A stretch of DNA of 64,000 nucleotides from Butyricimonas synergistica DSM 23225 (GCF_000379665.1 NZ_KB903359.1:1-64000); one strand, 5' to 3'. Counted from the stretch's first letter, positions 18,247-28,476 are shown. Notes: generated by a model not told the origin, from the sequence alone. Program-made: numbers and translations.

Positions 18247-19020
18247 TCACCACGTGTGAGGCTTATCCAGAATATCGATGCCGGCATACCCGTATACCCC
18301 GTCCCGGGAGATCATCGGAACCACCATCAAAGACTGAACACCTTGGGCGGTAAGGCGTGCCCTCTCGACGAAAGCCTCCGCCGGCAATTCGTCCAAACTT
18401 GCCAAAATAATGGGAGAAGCCTTCGTTGCCAACTGTTCCGTCCACCAGGGAATCTCCTTCATCGGGAAATTCTCCATGTAATCCTTTTTCTTGAAAGATT
18501 TATAACTCCCCGCCTCGTAGCAACAAGTTTGAGTTCCTTTCTCCCAGTCATACTCTATAATATAGGTGCACCCTTCCGGGTAATATTGCATAATATCCCC
18601 CAGTATCTTATTCACGACACCACTCATGTCGTCCGAACGCAATAAAGACAATAAAGAACGGGATATGCTATTTTGTTGAACGAATAAATTATTTACCCTT
18701 TGTATAGCGGAGGTACTGGTATCCATACTCTCCGGAATATCCAGGCACTCCATGAAACCGCACGTTCTCAAAAATCCTTCCTCGTCCACTTCCTTCGAAC
18801 ACAATTTCACGCGTATCCAGATAATCTCGCCATGAACCTCTACCGGATACACCTGATCGTAAACGTTCTGCGTCTTCCCGAAAACAAATTCATTCACCGT
18901 GCGCAGGCGATAATCCTTCCGGATGAAGGAATGAAAATCCTTGAAACTGACAATACCATCCTCTCCCAGATCAAGTAAATCACGAATAAATTCGGAACAC
19001 ACGTAATATTCTCCGGAAGA
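18247..19020 (-). pseudogene. PAS/GAF sensor-kinase relic
   Basis: The frame encodes the middle of a Bacteroidetes PAS-GAF hybrid sensor kinase: a PAS-like part (YYVCSEFIRDLLDLGEDGIVS, residues before and after a GTG at 19002) and a GAF part ending LMVVPMISRDGVYGYAGIDILDK. In such kinases the GAF domain continues with a TWxNEDYQW segment and a histidine kinase; here a TGA ends it at HTW. Upstream, the frame is open only to a TGA just past 19020, and there is no good start. A neighbouring frame (to 19115) reads into it with an ATG, suggesting a frameshift there. With both ends missing, I read it as a decayed gene. A short expressed sensor fragment cannot be excluded. Confidence 0.65.
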
Positions 19021-19145
19021 CGGGCATCACTTAACCGATCCTTGCTATCCACTTTATATTTTTTTTTAATTTCTAAAAACAAACACCTAACGTCACAGAA
19101 ATAGAAAAATATCAAGTAGTTGCACCTTTGGAGACAAAAATAATA

Positions 19146-19616
19146 TTAAATTTCATTTTTCAACGCTTGCCGAATCTTCGTGTAGGCTTCTTTCTTGTAA
19201 TGCCGTACCGTGTTGTATTCCATTTCAATTTGCTCGGCTATTTCCTTCGTGGAATACCCTTGCAAGGCAAGTTCAAGAATCACTCGTTCCCGCCGAGGCA
19301 AACGGTCTATCAGCTCGTGCATATAATCGTGCGTATCGACAACAACGAACTCTGTCATCAACTCCGGCGGAGTTTCCGTGTACACTGGACGAGCGTTGCG
19401 AAGGAAATTAAGACATAGGTTTTTCACCGTGGAATAAAGATAAGAGCGTTGTTCCGATTCGTTCCGTTCAGCCAAAATACGCTCGTAACCGTTCACGAAA
19501 GCCTGATGAACGATATCCTCCGCCTCCTCGGGACAGAATCGTGCCGCATAAACACGTAACTCGTGTTTCAACTTGCAATACAAATGCGCTATTATTTTCT
19601 CTTTATCCTCTATCAT
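19146..19616 (-). CDS. ECF-type RNA polymerase sigma factor
   Basis: A 156-residue sigma-70-family protein. Region 2 is seen in EEAEDIVHQAFVNGYERI and SYLYSTVKNLCLNFLRN, and region 4 in IDRLPRRERVILELALQGYSTKEIAEQIEMEYNTVRHYKKEAYTKIR (helix-turn-helix). The size and two-domain form are those of the FecI-like group controlled by FecR. Together with the FecR gene downstream it should switch on the SusCD operon of locus 1. A kinase relic lies between the two, so their usual tight coupling has been interrupted. Confidence 0.92.
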   Translation of the reverse strand: MIEDKEKIIAHLYCKLKHELRVYAARFCPEEAEDIVHQAFVNGYERILAERNESEQRSYLYSTVKNLCLNFLRNARPVYTETPPELMTEFVVVDTHDYMHELIDRLPRRERVILELALQGYSTKEIAEQIEMEYNTVRHYKKEAYTKIRQALKNEI

Positions 19617-19694
19617 ATTCTACCGATCCCCCGTGAAACACAAGACTTCTCCCCTCCAACGCCAGGATAGAAATAAACCTTCGTTTCGTGATTT

Positions 19695-19727
19695 CAAAAA
19701 TAACAATAATACCACACAAATACCAAA
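19695..19727 (-). promoter_or_regulatory. Candidate promoter of the locus 1 sigma gene
   Basis: On the minus strand TTTG (19727-19724) and TATTTTTG (19702-19695) are 21 bases apart, matching the Bacteroidetes TTTG-N19/21-TAnnTTTG promoter. It lies about 80 bases before the sigma factor start. Confidence 0.5.
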
Positions 19728-19859
19728 ATTAGTGTTTTTTTTATTCCACGCTTAGTATCATGCACATACGAGAATGTGAGATCAATATCCACTCGTGATT
19801 TATTTTCTTTAATCCACTATTATTAAACGAACCATTAATGATATTTTTCAAATTATACC

Positions 19860-19867
19860 TACTTTTG
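19860..19867 (+). promoter_or_regulatory. Candidate -7 element of the transglutaminase gene
   Basis: TACTTTTG matches TAnnTTTG and ends 27 bases before the ATG at 19895. No clear -33 TTTG is seen. If used, it rules out the in-frame ATG further upstream at 19838. Confidence 0.4.
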
Positions 19868-19894
19868 TTTTTCAACGAAGTAATTACATTTAAA

Positions 19895-21769
19895 ATGAAA
19901 ATTGCCAAGCAATTCCTTCACCCGACTCTAACGATCATCCTTTCCTGTATCATGTTCTGTTCCTGCCGGAATCATGATTCGAGATTGGAATACGCCCTGC
20001 AAGCCAGTGAAAACAACCGAGATGAACTCGAAAAAGTACTGACACATTATTCCCGTGACCCGAAAGACAGTTTGAAACGGCAGGCAGCCCTATTCCTGAT
20101 AAAAAATATGCCAGAACACTTCTCTTACAACGGGCAATACCTTCAAAACTTTAAGCAAGCCGTGGACACGAGCGTACAAGACTACTTGTTGAAAAAAGTA
20201 ATCCTCATGCAACCCGCGCGTTACACCCGTTCCCGGCAACAATTACAAATCGAAGCGGACATCAAACACGTGAAAGCCGATTATCTCATTCATAACATCG
20301 AAAAGGCGTTTCAACAATGGACTACCCGTCCGTGGTTGGAAGGATTATCCTTCAACGATTTCCTGGAATACCTCCTGCCTTATCGCATCGGCAACGAAAC
20401 GCTGGACTATTGGCGGGATTCACTCGCCCCGGAACAGGAAAAACGTATCCAAGAAGCGATACAGTATTTCGACGACCGAAAATACTCCGTTTATAACATC
20501 AGCCAGCAAATCAGCGACCATGCCCAAGCTTATCAAACAAACGTGAGTTTCGTGGTCGACATCCCGTTCAACACATCCGAATGCGTATTTATCAGTCGCT
20601 TGCAATTACTGGTATACCGCATGGCAGGAATTCCCGCCGCAACTGACCACGTCCCTTGCTGGGCGGACATGAATGGATTCCACGAGTGGACGGTCGTCAT
20701 CGACCCCAAGAAACAAGACATCCTCCACGGGCAACTGGAAGCCAAAAACGCCCCGAAAGTATTCCGCCGTACTTATGCCGTGAACAAAATCCCCATTCCC
20801 CGGGACAACGAATACGTCCCGCCTTTCTTCCGGGATCCTTTTAACCGGGATGTAACGAGCAAATACCAAGCGACGTCGAACATCACCGTGAAAACAGACA
20901 TTCCCCGCGGCAGTTTCCCGGTCTATCACGCGTACCTCGCCATTTTCAATGACAGCCGGCTACGCATCGTGGATTGGAGCGAAATACGACACGGGGAAGC
21001 CACGTTTCGCGATCTCGGGCGGGGTATTATCTATTTCCCCGTTTATTTCGAAGAGGACAATCAAAAAAACTTCTCTTATCCCTTTATCCTCCATGCCAAT
21101 GGAACGACCACGTCCCTGAGACCGGATAAAACACACCTGCAAACCGTGAAACTTACCCGAAAATACCCGTTACATAGTAATAAAGTATATCACGGGAACG
21201 CGCTTGTCGGGGCAAATTTCAGATGTACCAACGATCCCACGTTCAAGACTTCCCGACTCGTGCACCACGTAGACAAGAATCCCAATATGTACCCGGTAAT
21301 CGTTCCCGTCGACACGACATTTGAATGCCGCTACTGGCTATTCGACCACACGAAAATGGCAGAACTCTCTGAATGGGTATTTAAAGACAACCGGGGAAAC
21401 ATCATCCGGGGAAAAGGCATCGATCCCATCGGCGAAAGCGCACGTACCGAGAATATCTTTGACGGGAACGCCCTCAGCTACGGGCGACTCTCCCGACAAT
21501 TCATCGTTGATTTCGGGCACCCCGCCAGCATCTCGGAAATGCATTACCTGCCCCGCAACGATGCCAACGGCATCTACCCAGGCAACGAATACGAACTCTT
21601 CTATTTCGATCGTGACGGCTGGCAATCGCTCGGTTGCAAAATTGCCACGGGATACGAGATCCAATTTGACTCCGTTCCCGCCCATGCCGTCTATTGGCTT
21701 CAAAACCACACCACCGGAAAAGAAGAAAGAATATTTACTATACAGGACGGCAAACAACGATTCTGGTAA
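19895..21769 (+). CDS. Transglutaminase-like lipoprotein
   Basis: About 624 residues. I start it at the ATG at 19895, because this gives a clean lipoprotein signal (ILSCIMFCSC) and follows a candidate -7 element. The middle carries a transglutaminase/cysteine-protease-like core: Cys230 (NTSECVFISRLQLL), His263 (GFHEWTVVID) and a likely Asp270, in the usual order after the MAGIPA segment. The C-terminal third looks like a galactose-binding-type beta domain (FIVDFGHPASISEMHYLPR). The enzyme could cleave or crosslink proteins or act on peptidoglycan peptides; the substrate is not visible. It faces away from the locus 1 sigma gene. A broken paralogue lies at 60.2 kb. Confidence 0.82.
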   Translation: MKIAKQFLHPTLTIILSCIMFCSCRNHDSRLEYALQASENNRDELEKVLTHYSRDPKDSLKRQAALFLIKNMPEHFSYNGQYLQNFKQAVDTSVQDYLLKKVILMQPARYTRSRQQLQIEADIKHVKADYLIHNIEKAFQQWTTRPWLEGLSFNDFLEYLLPYRIGNETLDYWRDSLAPEQEKRIQEAIQYFDDRKYSVYNISQQISDHAQAYQTNVSFVVDIPFNTSECVFISRLQLLVYRMAGIPAATDHVPCWADMNGFHEWTVVIDPKKQDILHGQLEAKNAPKVFRRTYAVNKIPIPRDNEYVPPFFRDPFNRDVTSKYQATSNITVKTDIPRGSFPVYHAYLAIFNDSRLRIVDWSEIRHGEATFRDLGRGIIYFPVYFEEDNQKNFSYPFILHANGTTTSLRPDKTHLQTVKLTRKYPLHSNKVYHGNALVGANFRCTNDPTFKTSRLVHHVDKNPNMYPVIVPVDTTFECRYWLFDHTKMAELSEWVFKDNRGNIIRGKGIDPIGESARTENIFDGNALSYGRLSRQFIVDFGHPASISEMHYLPRNDANGIYPGNEYELFYFDRDGWQSLGCKIATGYEIQFDSVPAHAVYWLQNHTTGKEERIFTIQDGKQRFW

Positions 21770-22218
21770 CAGCCCCTAACAATCCGGAATCCCCCCGGGA
21801 GAAATCCAAGATTTAGCCTCTTGACCGGGTTGACTAACACTTTTGTCGGGCTATTGGCTGACTATTGGGCGACTATTAGGCGTCTTAGCCTACTACTCAC
21901 CTACTCTTAGCCCACACTTAGCCCACGTTTTAACGGAAAATATGCTTTTTTAATGTACACGGAAAATAAATCCCACGAGAGAACGGGACGACCGATCCTC
22001 GACAAGATTTATTCGGCGATTAAGGTCATCCCCGGCATATTCCCTAGTCAAGTCCATGGTAAGCGCAAATTCACGGAAGAAACAAGGAATCCATTAATTC
22101 CTTCTCTTTCAGAATCTATCGAACAAAAGAACGATTCCCCCGTAAATTTTATAACCATTTCTCCTTTGAATATCGGGAAAAATGGCTAATTTTAGGCTAG
22201 TCATTAAATTGAAAGGTT
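21770..22218 (+). other. Gap upstream of tilS
   Basis: About 450 bp with no convincing gene. It contains the 11-bp repeat array at 21850-21926. A 78-codon frame at 21953-22189 has no recognisable content and is not called. The tilS promoter should lie in the right half, but no clear TAnnTTTG was found. Confidence 0.5.
21850..21926. repeat. Seven 11-bp tandem units
   Basis: Three units of the type ACTATTGGGCG (21850-21882) are followed without a gap by four of the type TCTTAGCCCAC (21883-21926), so the 11-bp phase is kept over 77 bp. The two halves are partly reverse-complementary in their GGGC/GCCC cores. Confidence 0.7.
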
Positions 22219-23547
22219 ATGTTGGACACGATAAAAAAGTTCCTGAAGGAACATAATATTGATCAAAAGGCGGGATTTATCATCGCCGTTAGTGGCGGAG
22301 CAGACTCCATCACCCTGCTTCACGCGTTCAAGTATTTGAATTTAAACATCTTTGCCTTGCATTGCAATTTCAATCTCCGGGGCAAAGAATCCAACATGGA
22401 TGAACAATTCGTGAAACGTTTCTGCGAAACTTACGGCATCCCCATGAGCGTGAAACGTTTCGACACGCAGGAGTATGCCAAGAAAAACGGCATCAGTATC
22501 GAAATGGCGGCACGAGAATTACGCTATGCGTGGTTCGAGGAAATGCGCCAAAAGAAAAAAATGGACTATATTGTCGTGGGACACCATGCCGACGACCTAG
22601 CGGAAACACTCTTTATTAATATATGCCGCGGAACCGGAATAAGAGGACTAACGGGAATCCGCCCGGTCAAAGATAAAATATTGCGCCCGCTTCTGTCCCG
22701 TTCACGGGATGAAATCATCGCGTATATCGAGCAAAACCAACTCGGTTACCGTACCGATTCGACCAACAATTCACTCGATTACGTGCGGAATAAGATCCGC
22801 CATCTCATCATACCCGTTTGTAAAGAGATTAATCCCTCTTTCCTCCACACCACGCGGGAAAACTGCGACACGATGAAGGAAGTGGAACAAATCTACCAGT
22901 ACGGCATCTCCTGCTTGAAAGCAGACATCGTCAGCGAGGAAAACGGCGAGATACTCATTGACATCAAAAAAACGATAGCATCCCCCGCACCTTATACCTT
23001 CCTGTTTGAATTTTTAAAACCTTACGGGTTCAACTCCACGCAGATTGAAGACATTCTGAACAGTAACGAAGCCATACCCGGCAAACAATTCGAAGCGGGA
23101 GAATACCTGCTCACGAAAGGTCGGGTGTACTGGCGACTTTTCAATATTCTCGAGAAGGAAGAAGAACGCCAACTTCTAGCCGACAGCGGGGAATATCACT
23201 TGGACGATTTCACGTTCACCCTCGATGAACAAGAGATAGACGACTCGTTCACGGTTCCGCAGGACGCGGAACTCGGGTGCTTCGATCTGGATAAAATCAC
23301 CTATCCTCTCGTCCTGCGCCACTGGTCTACGGGGGACTGGTTCTGTCCTCTCGGCATGAAACGGAGTAAAAAGAAACTGAGTGACTTTTTCACCGACTTG
23401 AAATTCAGTGCCAAACAAAAGAAAGAGTGCCTCATTCTTCAATCGGGCAAAGACATTATCTGGGTCGTGGGACATCGCATCGACGACCGCTATAAGGTTT
23501 CTCCCACGACGAAAAGGATATTAACAGTGAAAAGGAAAACAAAATAA
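22219..23547 (+). CDS. tilS: tRNA(Ile)-lysidine synthetase TilS
   Basis: A 442-residue cytoplasmic enzyme that attaches lysine to C34 of the tRNA-Ile with CAU anticodon, changing both its codon and its amino-acid identity. The PP-loop ATP-binding motif SGGADS is at 25-30. TilS hallmarks follow: ALHCNFNLRG, a VVGHHADDLAET block, GIRPVKDKILRPLL and DSTNNSLDYVRNKIRH. The C-terminal TilS substrate-binding domain ends with LSDFFTDLKFSAKQKKECLIL. The ATG at 22219 follows an AAAGG sequence. Flanked by its own terminator downstream, so probably a single-gene unit. Confidence 0.96.
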   Translation: MLDTIKKFLKEHNIDQKAGFIIAVSGGADSITLLHAFKYLNLNIFALHCNFNLRGKESNMDEQFVKRFCETYGIPMSVKRFDTQEYAKKNGISIEMAARELRYAWFEEMRQKKKMDYIVVGHHADDLAETLFINICRGTGIRGLTGIRPVKDKILRPLLSRSRDEIIAYIEQNQLGYRTDSTNNSLDYVRNKIRHLIIPVCKEINPSFLHTTRENCDTMKEVEQIYQYGISCLKADIVSEENGEILIDIKKTIASPAPYTFLFEFLKPYGFNSTQIEDILNSNEAIPGKQFEAGEYLLTKGRVYWRLFNILEKEEERQLLADSGEYHLDDFTFTLDEQEIDDSFTVPQDAELGCFDLDKITYPLVLRHWSTGDWFCPLGMKRSKKKLSDFFTDLKFSAKQKKECLILQSGKDIIWVVGHRIDDRYKVSPTTKRILTVKRKTK

Positions 23548-23570
23548 AAAAGAGGCATAAGCCTCTTTTT
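23546..23570 (+). terminator. tilS terminator
   Basis: A 6-bp stem AGAGGC/GCCTCT (23551-23556 and 23561-23566) with an ATAA loop, A-rich on the left and T-rich on the right, directly after the tilS stop. The A/T flanks extend the stem and could work in either direction. Confidence 0.85.
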
Positions 23571-23700
23571 AACACACTAACAATAAATTTACTACACTTA
23601 TAAAAGCAAAAAACATTTCCTTTCATTACGGGGACAAAGATAATTATTTAAAACGTTTGCGCAAACTTTTTTCACAAAAAAAACGTTCGCGTATAACTAA

Positions 23701-24810
<1,110 letters not shown>

Positions 24811-24811
24811 A

Positions 24812-24835
24812 AAAAGGGGCAATCGCCCCTTTTTT
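24812..24835 (+). terminator. gap terminator
   Basis: A GGGGC/GCCCC stem (24816-24820 and 24825-24829) with an AATC loop, flanked by A and T runs, directly after the gap stop. A textbook intrinsic terminator. Confidence 0.9.
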
Positions 24836-24837
24836 AG

Positions 24838-24933
24838 TTCATAAAGTCTATAAAGTTCATAAGGTTTATAAAGTTTCAAACCTTGCTACTTTATGAACGT
24901 TATAAACTTCACAGACTTTATAAACTTCATAAA
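24838..24933. repeat. Paired 9-bp tandem arrays in inverted orientation
   Basis: Four 9-bp units of the type TTCATAAAG (24838-24873) are followed by a short spacer and five units of the reverse type CTTTATAAA/CTTCATAAA (24889-24933). The two arrays could pair as a long imperfect stem in DNA or RNA. They fill the space between the gap terminator and the patatin gene start. Confidence 0.75.
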
Positions 24934-24937
24934 TTAT

Positions 24938-25738
24938 ATGACAGATAATCAGCAAAAACGACCATACCGACTAGGTTTGGCATTAAGTGGAGGGGGAGCC
25001 AGAGGATTCGCTCATTTGGGAGTATACAAGGCTATGCAGGAGTTAGGAATCAAACCGGACATCATATCAGGAACCAGCGCGGGAGCGATAGCCGGGGTTA
25101 TGTTTGCAGCAGGGCGCACTGCAGAAGAGAGCGTGACTTTTTTTAAAGGAAGAAAACTTCTTGACTTTGCCCGTCCCCTCGTTTCTACAACCGGAATCAT
25201 GCACATGAGCGGAATGGGAAAACGATTATCCGAATTTATCGGGGTTAAAACATTTGAAGAACTGCAAATCCCGCTGGTTGTCACAGCCACTAACATGAAC
25301 TTGGGAATACCCACGCACTTCAATAGCGGTGAAGTCATTCCCCGCGTGTTGGCATCTTGTGCCATTCCCATTGTATTTACACCCGTGGTCATTGACAATC
25401 ACCAGTATTCCGACGGGGGCGTGTTCATGAACTTTCCCGTGCGCCCGATACGTGACCTTTGCGACGTGGTTATCGGGGTGCATATCGACCCGCTGGAACC
25501 CAGCAATCATATCAAGAGCATCGTTCATCTAGCCGAACGCTCTTTCCACATGGGCATTCTTTCCAACATGAGCATAGACACCCGGCTTTGTGATGTCGTC
25601 ATCGTACCGAAACACATTAGCCGTTACAGTATGTTCGACCTCAACAATGTCGAAAAGATCATGGAAGAGGGCTACAACCAAGCCAAGATAGTATTCTCCC
25701 GCCCGAGAATCATCAAGAAATTGAAAATGGAAAATTAA
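24938..25738 (+). CDS. Patatin-like phospholipase (RssA/NTE type)
   Basis: About 266 residues. Features: oxyanion hole GGGARG (18-23), nucleophile elbow GTSAG with Ser47, and the second dyad residue in SDGG (Asp159). These make it a serine/aspartate lipid acyl hydrolase, cytoplasmic or membrane-associated, since no signal peptide is visible. I use the ATG at 24938; the longer frame from 24893 runs through the 9-bp repeats and is unlikely to be translated. It ends 9 bases before the helicase gene, so the two probably share a transcript. Natural lipid substrate unknown. Confidence 0.92.
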   Translation: MTDNQQKRPYRLGLALSGGGARGFAHLGVYKAMQELGIKPDIISGTSAGAIAGVMFAAGRTAEESVTFFKGRKLLDFARPLVSTTGIMHMSGMGKRLSEFIGVKTFEELQIPLVVTATNMNLGIPTHFNSGEVIPRVLASCAIPIVFTPVVIDNHQYSDGGVFMNFPVRPIRDLCDVVIGVHIDPLEPSNHIKSIVHLAERSFHMGILSNMSIDTRLCDVVIVPKHISRYSMFDLNNVEKIMEEGYNQAKIVFSRPRIIKKLKMEN

Positions 25739-25747
25739 AAGTTGAAA

Positions 25748-27052
25748 ATGGATATTCGGGACTCCTTAAAAAATATTGGTATCACCTCACTGAACGAGAT
25801 GCAGGAAGCTTCTCTCGAGGCTCATCGGAAAACGGATCATATCGTGCTTCTCTCGCCGACGGGATCGGGCAAAACGTTAGCCTTTCTCCTGCCCTTGCTG
25901 GAAACACTGGACGCGGAGAATCCCGGCATACAGGCGTTAATCCTTACCCCGGCACGAGAATTGGCTATGCAGATTGAAAACGTCTTTCGTTCATTAAGAA
26001 GCGGTTTACGAGTAGTCTGTTGTTACGGGGGACACGACATCAACGTGGAAACCAGAAGCCTTGCGCACGCTCCGGCACTACTTATCGGGACACCGGGACG
26101 CATACTCGATCATATCGAACATGAAACAGTAGATATTAGCACTACGGCTACAGTTATCTTGGATGAATTCGATAAATCGTTGGAATTCGGTTTTCTAGGC
26201 GAGATGGAACGCATATTTTCCTACCTCCCGAATTTACACAAGCGGGTTCTGACCTCTGCCACGAATGTGGTTGAAATACCCGCTTTTACAGGGGTCAACT
26301 CTCCTTGTATTCTGGATTTTCAACATACAAAATCTCCTGATATCGCAATAAAATCGGTCTACACGGGAGGCGAAAACAAACTCGAAACTCTGTATAAATT
26401 ACTTTGTGAACTGGACGAAGCTCCCGTGCTCATATTTTGTAACTTCCGGGAACGAGCCGAAGAAGTCAGCAATTATCTTTGGGATCGGGGTGTCGACAAC
26501 GAGTTCTTTCACGGCGGCATGGAACAGGACGAACGGGAACGGGCTCTATGCAAATTCCGCAACGGAAGTACCAATATTTTTATATCCACCGACTTGGCTT
26601 CCCGTGGACTGGACATCCCGGAAATAAAATATATCATCCACTACCATCTGCCGCCAAAAGAAGATGCCTTTATCCATCGCAACGGGAGAACCGCCCGGAT
26701 GAACGCTTCCGGCACCGCATTCCTTTTGTTTGACGACGAAGAAAACCTGCCGGAATACCTGACAGAAGCCCCGGAAACTTTCACGCTGACAGGCAAAAGA
26801 ACCTCTCCCGCCGTTCCCCGCTGGACAACCTTGTATATCGGGAAAGGCAAAAAGGACAAAGTGAATAAAATGGACATCGTGGGTTTCCTCTGCCAAAAAG
26901 GGCAACTCAAGAAAGACGACATCGGTAAAATCGAAGTTAAAGATTACCATGCTTTTGTTGCTGTCCGACGAGGAAACATCCGTCAGTTACTCTCCCGTAT
27001 TAACGGGGAGAAGATCAAAAATACGCGGGCTAAAATTGATATAGCGCGATAA
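25748..27052 (+). CDS. DEAD-box-type ATP-dependent RNA helicase, DbpA-like
   Basis: About 434 residues with both RecA-like domains. Motif I is SPTGSGKT (36-43), Ia TPARELA, Ib GTPGR, II is DEFD (139-142) instead of DEAD, III is SAT (170-172), and domain 2 has STDLASRGLDIP and the HRNGRTAR motif VI. The C-terminal 70 residues look like the DbpA RRM-like RNA-binding domain (VGFLCQKGQLKKDDIGKIEV). DbpA binds 23S rRNA hairpin 92 during large-subunit assembly; a similar role is likely. ATG at 25748 is used; a TTG two codons earlier is also in frame. Confidence 0.88.
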   Translation: MDIRDSLKNIGITSLNEMQEASLEAHRKTDHIVLLSPTGSGKTLAFLLPLLETLDAENPGIQALILTPARELAMQIENVFRSLRSGLRVVCCYGGHDINVETRSLAHAPALLIGTPGRILDHIEHETVDISTTATVILDEFDKSLEFGFLGEMERIFSYLPNLHKRVLTSATNVVEIPAFTGVNSPCILDFQHTKSPDIAIKSVYTGGENKLETLYKLLCELDEAPVLIFCNFRERAEEVSNYLWDRGVDNEFFHGGMEQDERERALCKFRNGSTNIFISTDLASRGLDIPEIKYIIHYHLPPKEDAFIHRNGRTARMNASGTAFLLFDDEENLPEYLTEAPETFTLTGKRTSPAVPRWTTLYIGKGKKDKVNKMDIVGFLCQKGQLKKDDIGKIEVKDYHAFVAVRRGNIRQLLSRINGEKIKNTRAKIDIAR

Positions 27053-27079
27053 AAATGCCCCGTTGACTTCATGTAACGG

Positions 27080-27125
27080 ACAAAGCCATATCCGATTCTT
27101 GTGCCGAATCGCGATATGGCTTTGT
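27080..27125. terminator. Long hairpin between convergent transcripts
   Basis: A 13-bp perfect outer stem (27080-27092 with 27113-27125) stacks on a 6-bp inner stem (27093-27098 with 27106-27111) with one bulged base and a 7-nt loop. TTTT follows nearby on the plus strand. It sits between the helicase gene and the end of locus 2 and may stop transcription from both sides, more clearly from the plus side. Confidence 0.75.
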
Positions 27126-27156
27126 TCGTTTTATAGTTATAACCGGGAAACTCGTT

Positions 27157-28476
27157 TTATTTTTGAAGTATCTGTTCAAAAATAGCCTGAATAGCCGGAT
27201 CGGAAGGGCGAGGGGCGTTGGCATCGTACACTCGGCCTTCTTTGTCTAAAAGGATGAAACGAGGAATACCTTTGATGATGAAATATTCCGAAATCTCGGA
27301 ACCGGTCGGGCATTTCTCGATGAGTTGCACGCCTTTCAACTGTTCTTCTTTTACGGTTTTAGCCCATTTCTTTTGATCGTTGTCGCTTGAAATGCTCACG
27401 AACTCGATTCCCTTGCCGGCGTATTTTTTTTCCAGTTCTTTCAAGTACGGGATTTGGGCACGACAGGGACCGCACCACGTTGCCCAGCAATCGATATACA
27501 CGTATTTCCCTTTGAAAGAGGAGAGGGCAATTTCTTTGCTGTCGATATCCAAGAAGGTAAATTCGGGTATGGCTTTACCTTTCAGTACCCGGCTCCACTC
27601 CTCGTAGTCTTTCTTGATTTTATCCTGAAGTTCCGTGGAGGATACGCGACGGTTAAAAATATCCATTAACGGGTCGATCTGTTCCGCACCCCGCCATTGC
27701 ATATAATTGGTCAAAACGGATTCCATCAATAAATCCGTGATTCGTGGGTTTTGGAAATGCTTGTCAATGTAGTTCATCTGGCTTTGGGCAACATGGAACA
27801 GGTCATCTTTCCCGGCTTCGTGCCATGCCACGAAATAAAGGGCGTTGGTCATGAAATTCCGGTAATCCTCAGTGGGCAGGAGGGCTGTTTGTTCCAGCAT
27901 CTTCTCTTTCAAGAAGGGCACCAGTTCCTTACTCCATTGGCGGTAAGCAAAGATACGGCAAAGTCCTTGGTATTGCAACCGTTCCCGTTCGATGGTTTTA
28001 AACTCGGGCGAGAGGGTGGTTGCTTCCAGTATATCACAAGTACGGGCAATGCTGTCTTGTATGGTTTGCAACACCTCTTTTTCTCCCATGCCTTGCGAGA
28101 AAGGAATGTTAGAACGCTGGTGTGCATCGAGGAAATTATTTTCTTCGGCTCCTTTACCCGTGAATTTGTAACGGGAACTTCCCCCGGGGCGTTGGTATTG
28201 GATAGTCAGGTCATTTCCCGGTTGCAGAAAGACCATCTTATTCACGCTTCCCATGCGGAAAAACGCATAGCCGGGCGTCAACTCTTTGATGGTAAACACG
28301 GCACCTCGCACGCTATCGTAGGGAACGGTCAAGGTATGTCCGTCTATTTCCAATTGAGCCTCTTGGGAGTTATTAACATAACTCTTGAAGGTCAAGACGG
28401 TCTGTCGGGGTTGACACCCCGACAGGATTCCCGTCATCACTACAAAAAAAATAATTCGTATCGTTAAATTTCTCAT
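27157..28476 (-). CDS. TlpA-like thiol-disulfide lipoprotein
   Basis: A 439-residue lipoprotein (signal ending ILSGC). The N-terminal two thirds resemble the DUF4369-type beta domain plus helical linker found in Bacteroidetes TlpA proteins. The C-terminal thioredoxin fold carries the redox pair in CWATWCGPC (Cys335 and Cys338) and a GIPRF cis-proline loop. It is likely a periplasm-facing disulfide reductase. It is the last gene of locus 2, 3 bases after the S9 peptidase, and resembles the TlpA-like gene at 33182-34531 in overall plan. Confidence 0.9.
   Translation of the reverse strand: MRNLTIRIIFFVVMTGILSGCQPRQTVLTFKSYVNNSQEAQLEIDGHTLTVPYDSVRGAVFTIKELTPGYAFFRMGSVNKMVFLQPGNDLTIQYQRPGGSSRYKFTGKGAEENNFLDAHQRSNIPFSQGMGEKEVLQTIQDSIARTCDILEATTLSPEFKTIERERLQYQGLCRIFAYRQWSKELVPFLKEKMLEQTALLPTEDYRNFMTNALYFVAWHEAGKDDLFHVAQSQMNYIDKHFQNPRITDLLMESVLTNYMQWRGAEQIDPLMDIFNRRVSSTELQDKIKKDYEEWSRVLKGKAIPEFTFLDIDSKEIALSSFKGKYVYIDCWATWCGPCRAQIPYLKELEKKYAGKGIEFVSISSDNDQKKWAKTVKEEQLKGVQLIEKCPTGSEISEYFIIKGIPRFILLDKEGRVYDANAPRPSDPAIQAIFEQILQK

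Noticed and set aside
21850-21926. CRISPR-like array
   Set aside because: The units are 11 bp with no spacers and no cas genes are near, so it is a simple tandem array.
21953-22189. 78-codon plus-strand frame before tilS
   Set aside because: No domain, no start signal and biased composition; more likely non-coding.
25748-27052. Loss of helicase function because motif II is DEFD
   Set aside because: The Ala-to-Phe change leaves the catalytic D-E and final D in place, and all other motifs are intact, so the enzyme is probably active.
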